From Gari tellinella (taxonomy: Eukaryota; Mollusca; Bivalvia; Cardiida; Psammobiidae), in the NCBI GenBank assembly GCA_922989275.2, contig OV277862.1, positions 44,541,786 through 44,605,785 of the forward strand: a stretch of 64,000 nt of DNA. Reading direction: 5' to 3'. The position numbers and the translations under genes were made by a program. Under the pieces are notes generated by a model that made no database searches, had not been told where the DNA came from, and was given only the letters and a program-made list of their open reading frames with translations. Of this stretch, positions 9,297-20,925 are shown piece after piece (within the stretch, counting starts at the first letter, position 1; each line of letters opens with the position of its first letter).

Positions 9297-10924
9297 ATAT
9301 TGGCTATTTGCCCTTAGTATATTTAGAGTAACTGAGGTAAAATAGTTCTGCTTCATCAAAAATACTGTGAAACCTGCCTAGAGCAGCACTTAAACTGCGC
9401 AGGGTGGCGTCAAGTGTGACCCTAGGGATTTCATTTTAAAAAACTATAGAGGGATCGACCAGGAGATTCTACTGTAAAAATATCAAAGCTTAGGGCCTAG
9501 TAGTTTTTAGCAAGAAGATTTTTTAAAGTTTTTTGCTTTTTCAAGCAGAGTTTTTGCTTTTTCTCTTTCATTTGAACAATTTCTGTAGAGAATCATCCAA
9601 GGAACATCATGAGCAGTTTGAATCCGCCCTACAATCCGCGGGTTCAGAGGAGATGTCGTTTGAAGTAAAAGTGAACGGACAGACGGACAGACGTACTACG
9701 GACGGTGAGCGGTCACAATAGCTCACCTTGAGCCTTTGGCTTAGGTGAGCTAATAAATGTGTGACCCCCGGGGCGTGGCTATTTTTTACCCAAGGGACAT
9801 AAGTTGACTAATCTTGATAGAGGATCAGTAGATGATGCTTTGTACCAAATATATAAGCTCAGGATACTGCGGTTTCAGACAATAAGATTTTTAACGTTTT
9901 TATTGAAGCGAATTATTTTAGCTACTGTGACCTATATATGCAACAGACCGGAAACATTTCAACAATATTGGTAAAGGCCCTCTAGAAGTGTCACCGTGCT
10001 TAATATAAAAAGGTCTGGCCATATTAGTTTCAGAGGAGTAGATAATTGAAGATTTCACTAAATAACTCTATTTAAATTTGTGACGCCCGGGGCGGTATTT
10101 TGACCCCAGGGACATAAGTTGACCAATCTTGATAGAGGACCATTAGATGATGTTTTGTGCCAAACATCTAAGCTCAGGAAAGAATTTTTTATTGAAGCGA
10201 TCTATTTTTAGCTCCTTTGACCTAGACATGCAACAAAAAAAAAACCGGAACTATTTGAACAACTTTGAAAGAGGACCATATAAATAATGGATCATTCCTG
10301 CCAAGTTTGGTAGCCGCATGTGGCCCTTAATCGCTCACCTGGTACCTACATGTATGGTTACGGTCATGGTAACGGACCAGTAAGTTTTCACTATAAGAGA
10401 TCATTGGTAAATTCACCCCACCAACTGGTGGCCATGTTTGAGCTAGGAAAGATTAGTTGAAGTATACTGCCAAAGGGTCACATATGAATCATTATTTGTG
10501 TTAAAATATTCTTAAATGAGACCAATAGTTTCAGAGAAAAAGACTTTTAAAGATTTTCTATACAGAAATATCAGGGAAACTTGCCCCATCCACTGGTGGC
10601 CATGTTTTTAAAGATAACAAAATGATTTTAAAAAATTGGTAGAGAGTAATTAACGGATCATTTGTGTAAAATTATTTTCAATTTTGACCAGTAGTTTCAA
10701 AGAAGAAGATTTTTAAAGTTTTAACTATACAGTAACATATGGAAAATGTGCCCCACCCACTGGCGGCCATTCATTTTTAGATACAAAAATTATTTTAAAA
10801 AATCTGATAGGAGATTTTTAAAGTTTTCTCTATATAGCCATATATGGAAAATCTGCCCCACCAATAGCGGCCATGTTTTTTAAGATAGGAAAATTATTTT
10901 AAGAAATCTGATAGATTTGCCAAA

Positions 10925-11555
10925 TTGAAGATGTCAAAAGGAGAAAAATTATTAGGCGTCTTCATTGATGAAAATCTGAAATGGAGTGACCATGTCATCA
11001 AAATTAAAAAGAAGGTGTCGACAAATCTTTGGCTGTTGTCTCGTATCAAAATGTTCATCCCTCTCAGTGCAAGAGTTCTGTTTTACAAAGCTTATATACA
11101 ACCGCATTTTGATTTCTGCAATATTGTTTGGGGTGGCACCACCTCAGCTAATCTTCTAAAACTATACAAATTACAAAAAAAGAGCTTCTAGAATAATATT
11201 TGGCAATGAGTATACATCTGTAGCAGATGCATTAGAAAATATGAATTGTCTTAATATCTATGAAAGAATCAAACTAAACAAGGCAAAATTTATGTATAAA
11301 GTTCACAATAGCGGTGTGCCTGGTTATATCTCAAATATGTTTGAGAAAGACAACAGACCTTACAAAACAAACTTAAGATCTTTCAGTCATACGAACTTAA
11401 GAATACCAATACCAAAATTGGAACAATTTAAAGAAAGCATAGGATATTCAGGTCCAATGTTATGGAATACAATACCCAATTCAATCAGGGATTTAAAGAC
11501 CATTGATTCCTTCACCGTGAAATTAATTGAATGGCTTAAAGCAAAGAGATTCTAG
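10925..11555 (+). pseudogene. C-terminal end of a LINE reverse transcriptase ORF
   Basis: The first frame (10925-11191) reads LLGVFIDENLKWSDHV, KKVSTNLWLLSRIK and YKAYIQPHFDFCNIVWGG, the conserved thumb-side tail of RT ORFs in CR1/Jockey/I-like elements. The match continues in the next frame with RIIFGNEYTSVADALE, IYERIKLNKAKFMYKV and GPMLWNTIPNSIRD up to the stop. The two frames are joined through a run of seven A at about 11174-11180; six would keep one frame, so a one-base slip is likely. Endonuclease and RT catalytic motifs are absent, lost by 5' truncation. It cannot encode an active enzyme. Confidence 0.75.
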
Positions 11556-12387
11556 TTTATTTGATATCCCTCCACCCACATTAGATCTAATAACTTTTTA
11601 TATATCTGTAGATCTATTTATGGAGTGTCCGGTGTTATGTAAAATGTGTAGTGTATATTTAGATCTACTAGATCTACAGACGGATTTTGATATCCCAAAC
11701 TCGCCTGACCCGAATTTTCTTGCGTTTCTGAATTTTATTATTTCTAGATTTTCTAAGTCGAACATGTCCGTGTTTCAGGGTTCAAACGTGCTTAGCAACT
11801 TTTGGGCTTTGAAATACAGATATACTCGACTTAAGCGAGTTCGGAATATCGAATTTTGACTGTACATAATTGCGTTATTGTACATAATATTTGTTACGGT
11901 TTACTAGTATTAGATTTCTGATCTTCTTGTAGCCAATACGGTGATGGTGTAAATCCTGATCAACTAGTATGGAATTGTCTGGCAGATTATTTTGATTTAC
12001 CCCTTCTCCGTAACTTTCATCTGGCTGGCGGTTTTGGTTCAAGGCAGGATCTCATAAGCTTTGGAGACATGTTCTTGAGGTAGAACCGTGAGCGGGGTGT
12101 CAGTGCATGTGTTTTACATGGTGTAGATCTATATAGTGTTCAAGAGTTGCTTTCTTTTGTGTTATAGCTAAATCTTATTAGCTGGTTAATATTTACAGTT
12201 CTTGTTTATGATATTAAAACAATTTGCTATTGCTGATTATCTTAGTAGATATCTACCGACATTCATACGTTCTGAGCTGCTTATAACTGAAGACTGCAGT
12301 GACAATGGATAATTTCCAATTACCAATTAAGTCTAGTCCATTTTTTAATATTTAGGGTTGATTTTAAAAATATACTGTAAAATGACA

Positions 12388-12456
12388 AACAGTGTAGGTC
12401 CTGATCAGAGTGCTCCTACAGGAGCCCTCTGATCACGGTCCACACTGTTTGCATGG
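12388..12456. repeat. hairpin module 1, strongly variant stem
   Basis: CAAACAGTGTAGGTCCTGAT...AGAGTGCTCCTACAGGAGCC...CTCTGATCACGGTCCACACTG then TTTGC. Outer CAAACAG/CTGTTTG and the position match module 1, but the inner stem is AGAG-GCTCCT, again paired on both arms. Confidence 0.6.
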
Positions 12457-13300
12457 GCCAAGTGTAATCCTCACCAGTATACTGTTTGTACATCACAAGT
12501 ACTATATTCGTCGCTAGGGTTAAATGTGTTATAAAATATGGTGCTCAATATAACCACAGCAGGTGTTGAGACACTCAGGGTCTGATCTGTTGGTGAGCTG
12601 TTTGCATAAAAAGCGGTCTGTCGTCTTGTCTTATTTGGAGCTCGAACATGTATTGATAATATATATTACAGTTAAACGTCTGAAATCTGGACACTTTTGT
12701 GGGTTGAAAGAGGGAATTAATGACGAACTATTGCGTTGTGGGCTATGATGGTGTTGCAGAGAGCTCTTATATGAGCTTTCTGTAATACCATCGTGCTGCT
12801 CTGGGCGTCAGCCTGTCGGGGAACCGCTGGTGTTGGTGTCCGGTTTTCAGATGTGTTACTGTATTTTAAACTATTTCTACATACGACCGTGGGAAATTTC
12901 TACATTCCATAGCGTCATCATTATGACGTCATATAACTACGATTATGTGATGTCATAATTGTGTACACATATGTCGCATGCTTGGCTTAGTCTGGTTCCC
13001 GTTGTGCCACGATAAATGGCGTTTTAACTTCTATATAATTATAGACTCGAACTCAGTTTGTAATAGATTTAGACTGAGTATTTAATTTTCTTTCTGGATC
13101 TAGTAGATATTGTTCGCTTTTGTTGTTTTCAGGGGTTTCTAGCCTGCCCTGGAATATCTGTTTAAGTGTTGGATATCTTGATGATTCTTCTGCTGTGGAA
13201 ATCTCTCACTGCGTCATGTAGGGTTTATAATACTTTAGTATTTTAAAAGTATATGTTTCTTTAATCTGCTATTGAGCTGCTTTCGTCTGTACATATTTAA

Positions 13301-13512
13301 CCCTTTACCGGCTAATCCCGATTTTTATTACAATCTGCAAACGGTTAAGATCCAGATAAGACGCTCAGTCAGGCAGCGTTTCATCTTGATACAAACTGTT
13401 TGACACTCGTTTTTGGTTTTCTATAATTAAAAATTGCATAAATCTGAATGTTACGAAATTTGTAAACGACATTTTCAAAGGAGTCGATATTATAGATCTA
13501 GCAGGATAAGGG
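13301..13512. mobile_element. MITE-1 (TTAA type)
   Basis: 212 bp. Ends CCCTTTACCGGCTA and TAGCAGGATAAGGG with TTAA at 13297-13300 and 13513-13516. The internal hairpin (GATCCAGATAAGACGCTCAG / GGCAGCGTTTCATCTTGATA) is partly eroded. It lies in the LINE 3' region, so it is younger than that insertion or travelled with it. Confidence 0.75.
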
Positions 13513-13999
13513 TTAAAACTATAGAAAATGTATGTATGTAATACTTTAATGGAGGGCCTCATGGAGGATTAGTCATTAGACTAAATGGGCTACCCTCGGT
13601 AAATAAAGTCATTAATTAATTCATTCATTCAGAAGGTCACCAATTGCACATTTGGGTAAAATTATTTTCTATTCGGACCAGTAGTTTTTGACAAGAAGAT
13701 TTAAAAAAAAATTCCAATTGGTTGCCATGGCAACCACAATTTCAATGGGATAACCTATATTTGAAGAAATCTGAGAAAGTACCCTACAAGGAACAATCCA
13801 ATGAAGTTTTGAAGAAATTGGCCCAGTTGTTTCCAAGAAGAAGATCTTTAAAGAAAAAGTTTGACGACGGACTGTCGGCCGGACGGACACAGGGCGATCA
13901 CAATAGCTCACCTTGGCACTTCGTGCCAGGTGAGCTAAAAATCCATCCTGTAGTTTAGGAGGAGATGTCATATAAAGACATACGTGTGCAAATAAAATG

Positions 14000-14690
14000 T
14001 CCATAAGAAGTCTTTATACTTTGTAAACACATACACTCAACCATTCTAAGAAAGAAAACAAAAAGAAAGTGTTGGGTTATCAGCCTCAATTTTCTAAAAT
14101 AGGCTTGTACAAATATGACTCTTGATTATTTATGAACACCGCTGAGAAATAAATTTCAAGACTGCAGCTGATTACCTTTAAGTTTCTCTCTTTGCTAATT
14201 TGGTGGTATTTAATGTAAGTTAAGTGTTATTTCATAACATTGATATAAATAAAGTATATCACAATGATTTTACTGGTAAAATGAAACAATTAAAAGAACA
14301 ACCGAGAAGCAAAATTTGCACTAAAGAACTTTTTCCGTTTTCGAAACAAAAATGTCATAAAAGTTACTAAATCTTTATAATCACCTATAATATTTATTCT
14401 TAACCTGGCAGAAATGATGATTGCTCCAATGCCCATCAGAAAATGTAAAGAAACCTAGATGTCACCATTCTTATTTATGAAATATTGTTAAAATTCTAAC
14501 CCTACCCCCTAGGTTTTTTGCAGAAAAAAAACACCTCATCCACTAGCCAAATTAGGTCTCTGTTGGCCTAAAAATGACAAATATTTATCCAACAATTGCT
14601 TAAATTGGTTCATATATGAGTGTATGTTAATACAACAGCATTTAATAATGTTTTAGTTACTTCAAGGATTTACAGTGCTGCTGATAAAAA
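14000..14690. other. intergenic, nothing recognised
   Basis: AT-rich sequence between two hairpin-ended elements. I see no open frame of note, no repeat shared with the rest of the window and no RNA gene. Confidence 0.4.
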
Positions 14691-14693
14691 ACA

Positions 14694-17493
14694 ACAAGAG
14701 CCGCATGCGGCCCTAAATCGCTCACCTGAGGACTATTGTGATATATATTACTCAATGTAAAATGACGTTTGTCATTGCATGTATGTCCCACTATGTGGAC
14801 TGTTGCATGAAGAAGTAATTCGGAATCTGTTTGTCATTATTACTATTTGAGCAAAAGGGGAAAATATGGCAATGATACAAATAGTGCTAATAAAGGGTCA
14901 CTTAACCAATATTCATTCAAAATATTATTGAATTCAGACAATTGTTTCAGAGAAGCAATTGTTTTTTTTTTAAAAAATCCATTATAAGTCTATGTAAAAT
15001 TGATAAGCCCTGGGGCAGGGCCATTTTTGACCATGGAGACATGATTTGAACAATTTTGGTAGAGGACCATAAGGCAAAGCTAGATGCCAAATATAAAAGG
15101 TCTGGGGCTTACGGTTTCAGAGAAGAAGATTTTTTAAAGGTTTTCCTATATAAGTCTATGTAAAACTGATAAGCCCTGGGGCGGGTCCATTTTTGACACG
15201 GGGGTTATTATTTGAACAATTTTGGTAGAGGACAGTAAGGCAAAGCTAGATGCCAAATATAAAAGGTCTGGACCTTATGGTTTCAGAGAAGAAGATTTTT
15301 TAAAGGTTTTCCTATATAAGTCTATGTAAAATATATAAGCCCTGGGGCGGGTCCATTTTTGACACAGGGGTCATGATTTGAACAATTTTGGTAGAGGACC
15401 ATAATATAAATAGATGCCAAATATAAAAGGTCTGGGCCTTACGGTTTCAGAGAAGAAGATTTTTAAAGGTTTTCCTAATATATACAAGAGCCCCATGGGG
15501 CATATTCGCTCACCTGAGAATAATTGGAAAAATGGAGATATTGATTTATGTCCAGGACTGACCTAGATATGCAACAGACCGGAACAATTTGAATAAAATA
15601 TGTAAAGTATATTTAAAAGTGTCACCATACAGAATATAAAAGATCTGGCCTTATTAGAGTCAGAGAAGAAGATGTTTGAAATTTTCTTTATATAACTCTA
15701 TGTAAAACAGTGACCCCCGGGGCGGGGCCAATTTTGACCCTAGGGGCATAATTTGAAGAAACTTAATAGAGGACCTGTAGGCGATGATATGTGCCACATA
15801 TCTAAGCTCTGGCCCTTGTAGTTTTAGACAAGGAATTTTTTTAAGTTTTCATTGTAAAAAAACTATTTTTAGCTCCTGTGACCTAGTTATGCAACGGACC
15901 AAAACCATTTGTACAATTTTGGTATAAGATATCTAGAAGTGTCACTATGCCAAATATCAAAGCTCTGGCCATATTAGTTTTAGAGAAGAAGACGTATGAA
16001 AATTTCACTATATAACTCTATGTAAAACCGTGACCCCGGGGCGGGGCCAATTTTGACCCCAGGGGCATAATTTGAACAAACTTGATAGAGGACCTGTAGG
16101 CGATTCTATGTGCCAAATATCTAAGCTCTGGCCCTTGTAGTTTCAGACAAGAAGATTTTTTAAGTTTTCATTGAAAAATCTATTTTAGCTCCTGTGACCT
16201 AGTTATGCAACCGACCACAACCATTTGAACAATTTTGGTAAAGGACATCTAGAAGTGTCACCATGCCAAATATCAAAGCTCTGGCCACATTGGTTTCTGA
16301 GAAGAAGACGTTTGAAAATTTCACTATATAACTTTATGTAAAACTGTGACCCCAGGGGCGGGGCCAATTTTGACCCCAGGGGCATAATTTGAACAAACTT
16401 GATAGAGGACCTGTAGATGATGCTATGTGCCAAATATTTAAGCTCTGGCCCTTGCAGTTTTTGACAAGAAGATTTTTTAAGATTTCCTGAGTTCTGCATT
16501 GTTTTTAATTCTTTGAACAAATTTAAGTCGCCCCGTACTTCATTCTCAGTGTTGTTATACTTTCTGGTCCTTTGGAATCATTGATTTCAGCGTATTTACA
16601 GTTGAAGGTTGAGTTCCGCTTAAGCCGGTGCTAGGGGGCGTGAGCACTGTTGCACATTTCAGTATTGCTCATGAACAGACTCAATTAAACCGAGCCTGCA
16701 ATTTTCAGTATTTGCTTTGTTTTCTGTGCTTTCAAAGGATCTCCTCTTACTCAGATTTATTGAAAGAGCTTGACCCAAGGAACATTTCTGTAAAGTTTGG
16801 TCGAATTCTGTCAAGCGGTATAGGAGGAGATGTCATTTGAAGCAATTGTTAACGACGACGGACGACGACGGACACAGGGCCATCCCAATAGCTCACCTTG
16901 AGCCTTTGGCTCAGGTGAGCTAATAAGTCTGTGTAAAACTGATAAGCCCAATGGCAGTGCCATTTTTTACCCTGGGGTCATGATTTGAACAATTTTTGTA
17001 GAGGACCAAAAAGCAAAGCTAGATGCCATATATATTAGGTCTGGGCCTTACGGTTTCAGAGTAGAAGATTTTTAAAGGTTTTCCTATATAGTTCTATGTA
17101 AAACTGCTGATGTAAGTACGGAAATTGACCACGCCCTCTGGCGGCCATGTTTTTTGACGGATCAAAATTCTTTGAACAATTTTGAAAGTATATTAATTTA
17201 GAAACATTTAGGTGAAAACCAAATTGAAATCGGACCAGTCGTTCTTGAGAAGATTTTTTAAAATATTGTGCATGGTTGACATGGAAACAAGACCGATTGC
17301 CCCACCCACTTTTTTCAACAATTTTTAAAGCTCACAACTACAGTATGTATTTGACCAAGTTTGGTTAAAATTGGGCCATTGGTTTCAGAGAAGAAGTTGT
17401 TTGAAAGAAATTGTGAACGGATGACACCAACACCGACGTACGGCGACCGATCACAATAGCTCCACTTGAGCACTTTGTGCTCAGATGAGCTAA
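14694..17493 (+). mobile_element. hairpin-ended element P5 (outer)
   Basis: Starts ACAAGAGCCGCATGCGGCCC then CGCTCACCTGAGG; ends CTCCACTTGAGCACTTTGTG then CTCAGATGAGCTAA. Three tight core repeats of about 170 bp (TGATAAGCCCTGGGGCGGG, TTTGAACAATTTTGGTAGAG, GCAAAGCTAGATGCCAAATA) run from 14990 to 15480, then P6 interrupts, and the core resumes at 16924. Related to P13 and P18. Confidence 0.75.
15484..16923 (+). mobile_element. hairpin-ended element P6, nested in P5
   Basis: Starts ACAAGAGCCCCATGGGGCAT then CGCTCACCTGAGAATA; ends AGCTCACCTTGAGCCTTTGG then CTCAGGTGAGCTAA. Core repeats of about 300 bp in two halves (GACCCCGGGGCGGGGCCAAT; GTGACCTAGTTATGCAACGG) repeat three times. It cuts the P5 core at CCTAATATA / TAAGTCTGTGTAAAACTG. 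Confidence 0.8.
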
Positions 17494-17499
17494 AAACAT

Positions 17500-18360
17500 G
17501 ATTTCTGCAAGAAATGCCACTCGGGACAGTTTTTCAAATCTTGAAACAGTGCCTGTATGGAAAGGACTATATTTCACATAATTTACCAACAAGAATTTTA
17601 AAAAATTTATTTTTGTGGTTATAAATGTATTGCAAAAGAAATTGATGACGACGGACGGACGAACGAACGGACATTTTAATATATATGATGTTTATAAGAC
17701 TTTCCCAATGTTAAAAAGGTGTGAAAAGCCACATAAAGAAGCCACACAACTCGTGACATGCGTGCTTTACATGGTACGAAAATCACATGACATAACTCAT
17801 ATTCATTCATTGCCTAGATTTAAATCAAGCTGATCATTCTAAGCAAGTTGTGTGACATTATGGCTAAAATAAGGCCCCTGCAGTGTTTATAAGCTATTTC
17901 TATGTTTTGACCTACTAACCTACTTTTTAATCTTATGCAACCCATATTCACACAGTCCCTAGTTTTTGTCAAGATAACCATTCTTAGAAAGTTTAAAAAA
18001 GAAACACGGAAAATAACCACGCCCTCTGGAGGCCATGTTTTTAACGGTTCAAAGTTCTTTTAACAACTTAAATATTTTAGTACATCCGTTGAGAAGCATT
18101 TCAGTGAAAACATTTTTGAAGAAGATTTTTGTAAATATGGAGCACGATTGCCATGGCAACCAGACAAATTACCCCGCCCACAAAATTTTAACAACTTTTC
18201 ATTCCTCAACCCTACTGATGCTTCTGATGAAGTTTGGTTACACTTGGGTTATTGGTTTCAGAGAAAAAGTTGTTTGCAATTGTTGACGGACAGACAGACA
18301 GACGACGGACAGCAGGGGTATCACAAAAGCTCACCTTGAGCACATCGTGTTCTAATGAGT
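17500..18360 (+). repeat. hairpin-ended element fragment P7
   Basis: The right portion (ACCACGCCCTCTGGAGGCC, then a GCCATGGCAACC motif, then GACGGACAGACAGACAGACG, then AGCTCACCTTGAGCACATCG) matches the right end of P5 and P13. The terminal hairpin is mutated (GTTCTAATGAG in place of CTCAGGTGAGC). The left end is not found. Confidence 0.5.
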
Positions 18361-18831
18361 GTAAAATGTAATACGTGTTTCAGCGCCTAACCCATTACCT
18401 AATGTATATGACATTTTATGCATTTACTTCATTTCTCAAAGAAAAGTAGTTCTACTTTATAGTCATGAATGCGAGTCATAAGAAAGAGGTCTTATTTCCT
18501 CGCACATTGTGGTTTAAAATAGATTGAAAGTCATTCTTCTTTCACTTTCAGCCTGCTTTAAACCATCTGATTTAATACTGAAACATGTATATTTATTAAT
18601 AAAACCAAGTTTTTTTTTAATTTGGTAAATAAGTGGGATGGGGGAATTTATTAGAGAGGGGTCGTGTTGCATATATCTGTAGCCCGGGCTCAACAGTAAC
18701 GGTAGTCCCACTGCCAATGACAATCAAAAGTTAGGTTCCGACAATAAGAATCTAGATGTTTCTAATTGTCCGATATGTCAAGTAGATCTGAAACTATTTT
18801 TCTGTCAAGCCTAATTATCATTCGACCGGGT
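18361..18831. other. intergenic, nothing clear
   Basis: No gene. GTATATGACATTTTATGC and a following CATTCTTCTTTCACTTTCAG then CCTGCTTTAAACCA resemble half of a MITE-2 hairpin, so a decayed copy is likely around 18400-18560. Confidence 0.3.
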
Positions 18832-18835
18832 TTAA

Positions 18836-19066
18836 CCATTTACCCCACAAATACGTCTTTTAACGCCTTTAATTTATTTCTCCACTGAAGAAAATAGTTC
18901 TTATTTATATAGTTATGACTTTTTTTTTATATTTTCTTAATAACGGAAGCTTAAAGCTGGTTGAAAGTAAAGCAGAATGTGCCTTAAGGCACATTCTGCT
19001 TTAGTTTTAACCTGCTTTAAGAGGCCACCCACCATCAATACTAGAAACAGGCTATTGGGTAAAGGG
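18836..19066. mobile_element. MITE-2 (TTAA type) with hairpin module 2
   Basis: Termini CCATTTACCCCACA and TATTGGGTAAAGGG, flanked by TTAA at 18832-18835 and 19067-19070. The hairpin AAAGTAAAGCAGAATGTGCC / GGCACATTCTGCTTTAGTTT is centred on TTAA. No coding capacity. Confidence 0.75.
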
Positions 19067-19446
19067 TTAAACGTGAAAATAAATCATTTACCGGTGAAAT
19101 GGCTAGCAAAACTTCAAATAGCAGTAGTATAGTAGAGTATTGAAGATACTAGTAGCATACAGCACATGCGTGACACTTTAGTGATTTTGTAAACGTGTTT
19201 ACAAACGAAGTTATTCACGTTCAAAACACGATATTATGCTGTTTAAATGAAGTGTTTATTGTGCACACTGCAAAGTGCTTTGGTGGAGTTCTCAGTGCTG
19301 AGTACTCGCTGCATTGTGTGATTTTATTAAAAGCTTAAGTTAAAACATTACTAAATATTTTATATTTACAACAAACTTGTCTTTTGAAATAATGATCCCT
19401 TTACTTCTTTAACATCAGACATGCTTACTTATTTGAACCTTCTGAC

Positions 19447-19580
19447 TTCAACCTTTTCAGTTACTTTAGTCGCTATATGACGTTCATGCATGGAAAACGA
19501 AAACCATCGTATTTCAACCTTTTCAGTTACTTTAGTAGCTATACGATGTTCATGCATGGAAAGCGAAAACCATCTTTTTT
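19447..19580. repeat. 66-bp direct tandem duplication
   Basis: TTCAACCTTTTCAGTTACTT begins at 19447 and again at 19513, followed in both by TTAG-CGCTATA(T/C)GA(C/T)GTTC then ATGCATGGAAA-CGAAAACC. A few substitutions separate the copies. The rest of 19071-20127 has nothing I recognise. Confidence 0.7.
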
Positions 19581-20127
19581 AAGACTATTCGGATGTCAAT
19601 TTCAAATCTATTCTTTGTACATTCAATCAAAAACGAGAAAAACAATGTTAGATTATTTTACACATCAATCGGATCCCCACAAACTTTGTCCACTTTAATA
19701 GAAATAGATAGACTATTGGTGTCAAAATTAATACACAAGTCGGAATTCTGCCATATTGCATTTTAGCTATGGATAACATTAGCGTCGCGTTCGAAAGACA
19801 TATGGATGCAATGTTTATATTGCCTAAAGAAAATGTTCTACACATTAAAAAACACGCTAATTTCTGAAACAAATAAAAAATCTTTTAAACTATTATTAGG
19901 TCTGATTTATCATTTAATCCATTCCCCCATAAATACACCTTAAAGTTTTTACACCTATTATTTATTCCTTTACTGAAGCAAATAGTTCCCTTTTATACAG
20001 TGATGCATATGTATCATAAGAAATATTTTCTATATCATAGCAGATAATATACTGTCAATCACATTTTAAATAACGTTACCAAATAAACGAGTTAAAGCAA
20101 TTTTGTGTCAAAACCATCCACATCGAT

Positions 20128-20189
20128 ATGGCTCGACTAGCTACTGGTTCAGATAACTACCCGCCGATGTCGGGGTCCGACAAGTTTAG
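20128..20189 (+). CDS. possible first coding exon, 62 nt
   Basis: ATG at 20128 opens a frame reading MARLATGSDNYPPMSGSDKF and runs directly into TTTAG/GTAAGTTC, a textbook splice donor at 20190. The stretch is clearly richer in GC and in CCG, TCG and GAC codons than its AT-rich surroundings. I do not recognise the protein, and no matching acceptor or second exon can be assigned before the mobile elements at 21.3 kb. A chance ATG-plus-donor is quite possible. Confidence 0.3.
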
Positions 20190-20563
20190 GTAAGTTCATA
20201 TTACGCATTGTCGCAGGTTTTTTGACTGCAAATAGACAAACAAATGAAACGTTTATTGCTTTTAACGTTAGTTTTGTTACTAAATGAATACATTTAATAT
20301 CAAAAGTGTACACATCCTGATAAAACATATATTAAATCAAAATGAGTATATACCCTGAGTTACACATACTTAGACTGACAAAATTATTCTGTTTATGTCC
20401 GGCTCAGAGTAGAAATGAACTTTTTTTCTACTTCAGATGGTGTCCAAAAAGTACAAAACATTGGCTTTCCAAAATTATCACCATACTATGTTAGTATCAA
20501 TATTCTCAAGCTCTCATACATGTACATACACGCAATTTAAACAAATGCTAAATATTATAGTTA

Positions 20564-20694
20564 TTAAACGGCCGAGGGCGGGCCGTCGTTGCTTATTGGC
20601 ACACGTTAGTCATAATGGCACTCGGCCTTGGCCCGAGTGCCAATGTGGATAACGAGTGCCAATAAGCAACGACGGCCCGCCCTCGGTCGTTAAA
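20564..20694. repeat. long foldback, 131 bp
   Basis: Outer arms TTAAACGGCCGAGGGCGGGC and GGCCCGCCCTCGGTCGTTAA pair for roughly 40 bp (through GTCGTTGCTTATTGGCAC). Between them a second hairpin, GGCACTCGGCC/TTGGCCCGAGTGCC, forms a cruciform-like structure. A small foldback transposable element is the likeliest source. Confidence 0.7.
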
Positions 20695-20862
20695 TGACTT
20701 GTTTATTGTATACCTGGTTCAAAATCAACGAATATGTAGCTTGTTTGAATGTTTACATAAGCGCGGCCGTTATAGAAATCAAATGACGCCATCTTCAACG
20801 AACGTTGGCCATTTTGAACGTTACGTTGCTAACGTTTTCACGTTCATAAATTCTGTTGCCCC

Positions 20863-20925
20863 CGGGCCAATAACCGGATGCAGTCCAAATAACCGGTTAT
20901 TGGACTGCATCCGGTTATTGGCCCG
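20863..20925. repeat. near-perfect palindrome, 63 bp
   Basis: CGGGCCAATAACCGGATGCA...AATAACCGGTTATT...TGCATCCGGTTATTGGCCCG: arms of 26 bp are perfect complements around an 11-base centre that is itself nearly palindromic. It lies 170 bp from the foldback at 20564 but has unrelated sequence. Confidence 0.75.

Larger units (their letters stand above)
7935..9753 (+). mobile_element. hairpin-ended element P3, nested in P2
   Basis: Left end ACAAGAGGGCCATGGCCCT then CGCTCACCTGAGG; right end AGCTCACCTTGAGCCTTTGG then CTTAGGTGAGCTAA after a GACGGACAGACG tract. It splits the P2 core at ACATAACTCTAT / AAATGTGTGACCCCC. Its interior matches the partial element at 62937-63725, including a MITE-2 insertion at the same place. 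Confidence 0.7.
7028..10300 (+). mobile_element. hairpin-ended element P2 (outer, interrupted)
   Basis: It starts ACAAGAGCCGTAAGCGGCCC. Core repeats (TGCAACAGACCGGAACCATTT, GGTAAAGGCCCTCTAGAAGTG, TTTCAGAGGAGTAGATG, then GTGACCCCCGGGGCG) lie on both sides of the nested element P3 (7935-9753) and resume at 9754. The right end is not found before the next element begins at about 10310. Confidence 0.6.
10915..13630 (+). mobile_element. 5'-truncated non-LTR retrotransposon insertion
   Basis: The host core repeat is cut after CTGATAG and resumes with AGAAGGTCACC; the uninterrupted version exists at about 30100-30120 (ATAGAGGGTCACCAATGG), so the insert is bounded to within a few bases. It holds the end of a reverse transcriptase ORF (10925-11555), about 2 kb of non-coding sequence with MITE insertions, and a 3' end that runs GGGCTACCCTCGGTAAATAA then ATTAATTAATTCATTCATTC, a simple-repeat tail typical of some LINEs. 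The length of the 3' UTR is unusual, so part of it may be other DNA. Confidence 0.7.
10310..13937 (+). mobile_element. hairpin-ended element P4 split by a LINE
   Basis: Left part GCCGCATGTGGCCCTTAATC then GCTCACCTGG; right end AGCTCACCTTGGCACTTCGT then GCCAGGTGAGCTAA after GGACGGACACAGGGCG. Core repeats of about 130-170 bp (CCCCACCCACTGGCGGCCAT, then ATTTTTAAAGTTTT) run from 10400 to 10914 and from 13631 to 13880. The intervening 2.7 kb is the non-LTR insertion. Confidence 0.65.

Noticed and set aside
14990..15480. CRISPR-like regular repeats
   Set aside because: Repeat units are 140-175 bp without unique spacers and the genome is eukaryotic. They are transposon core repeats.
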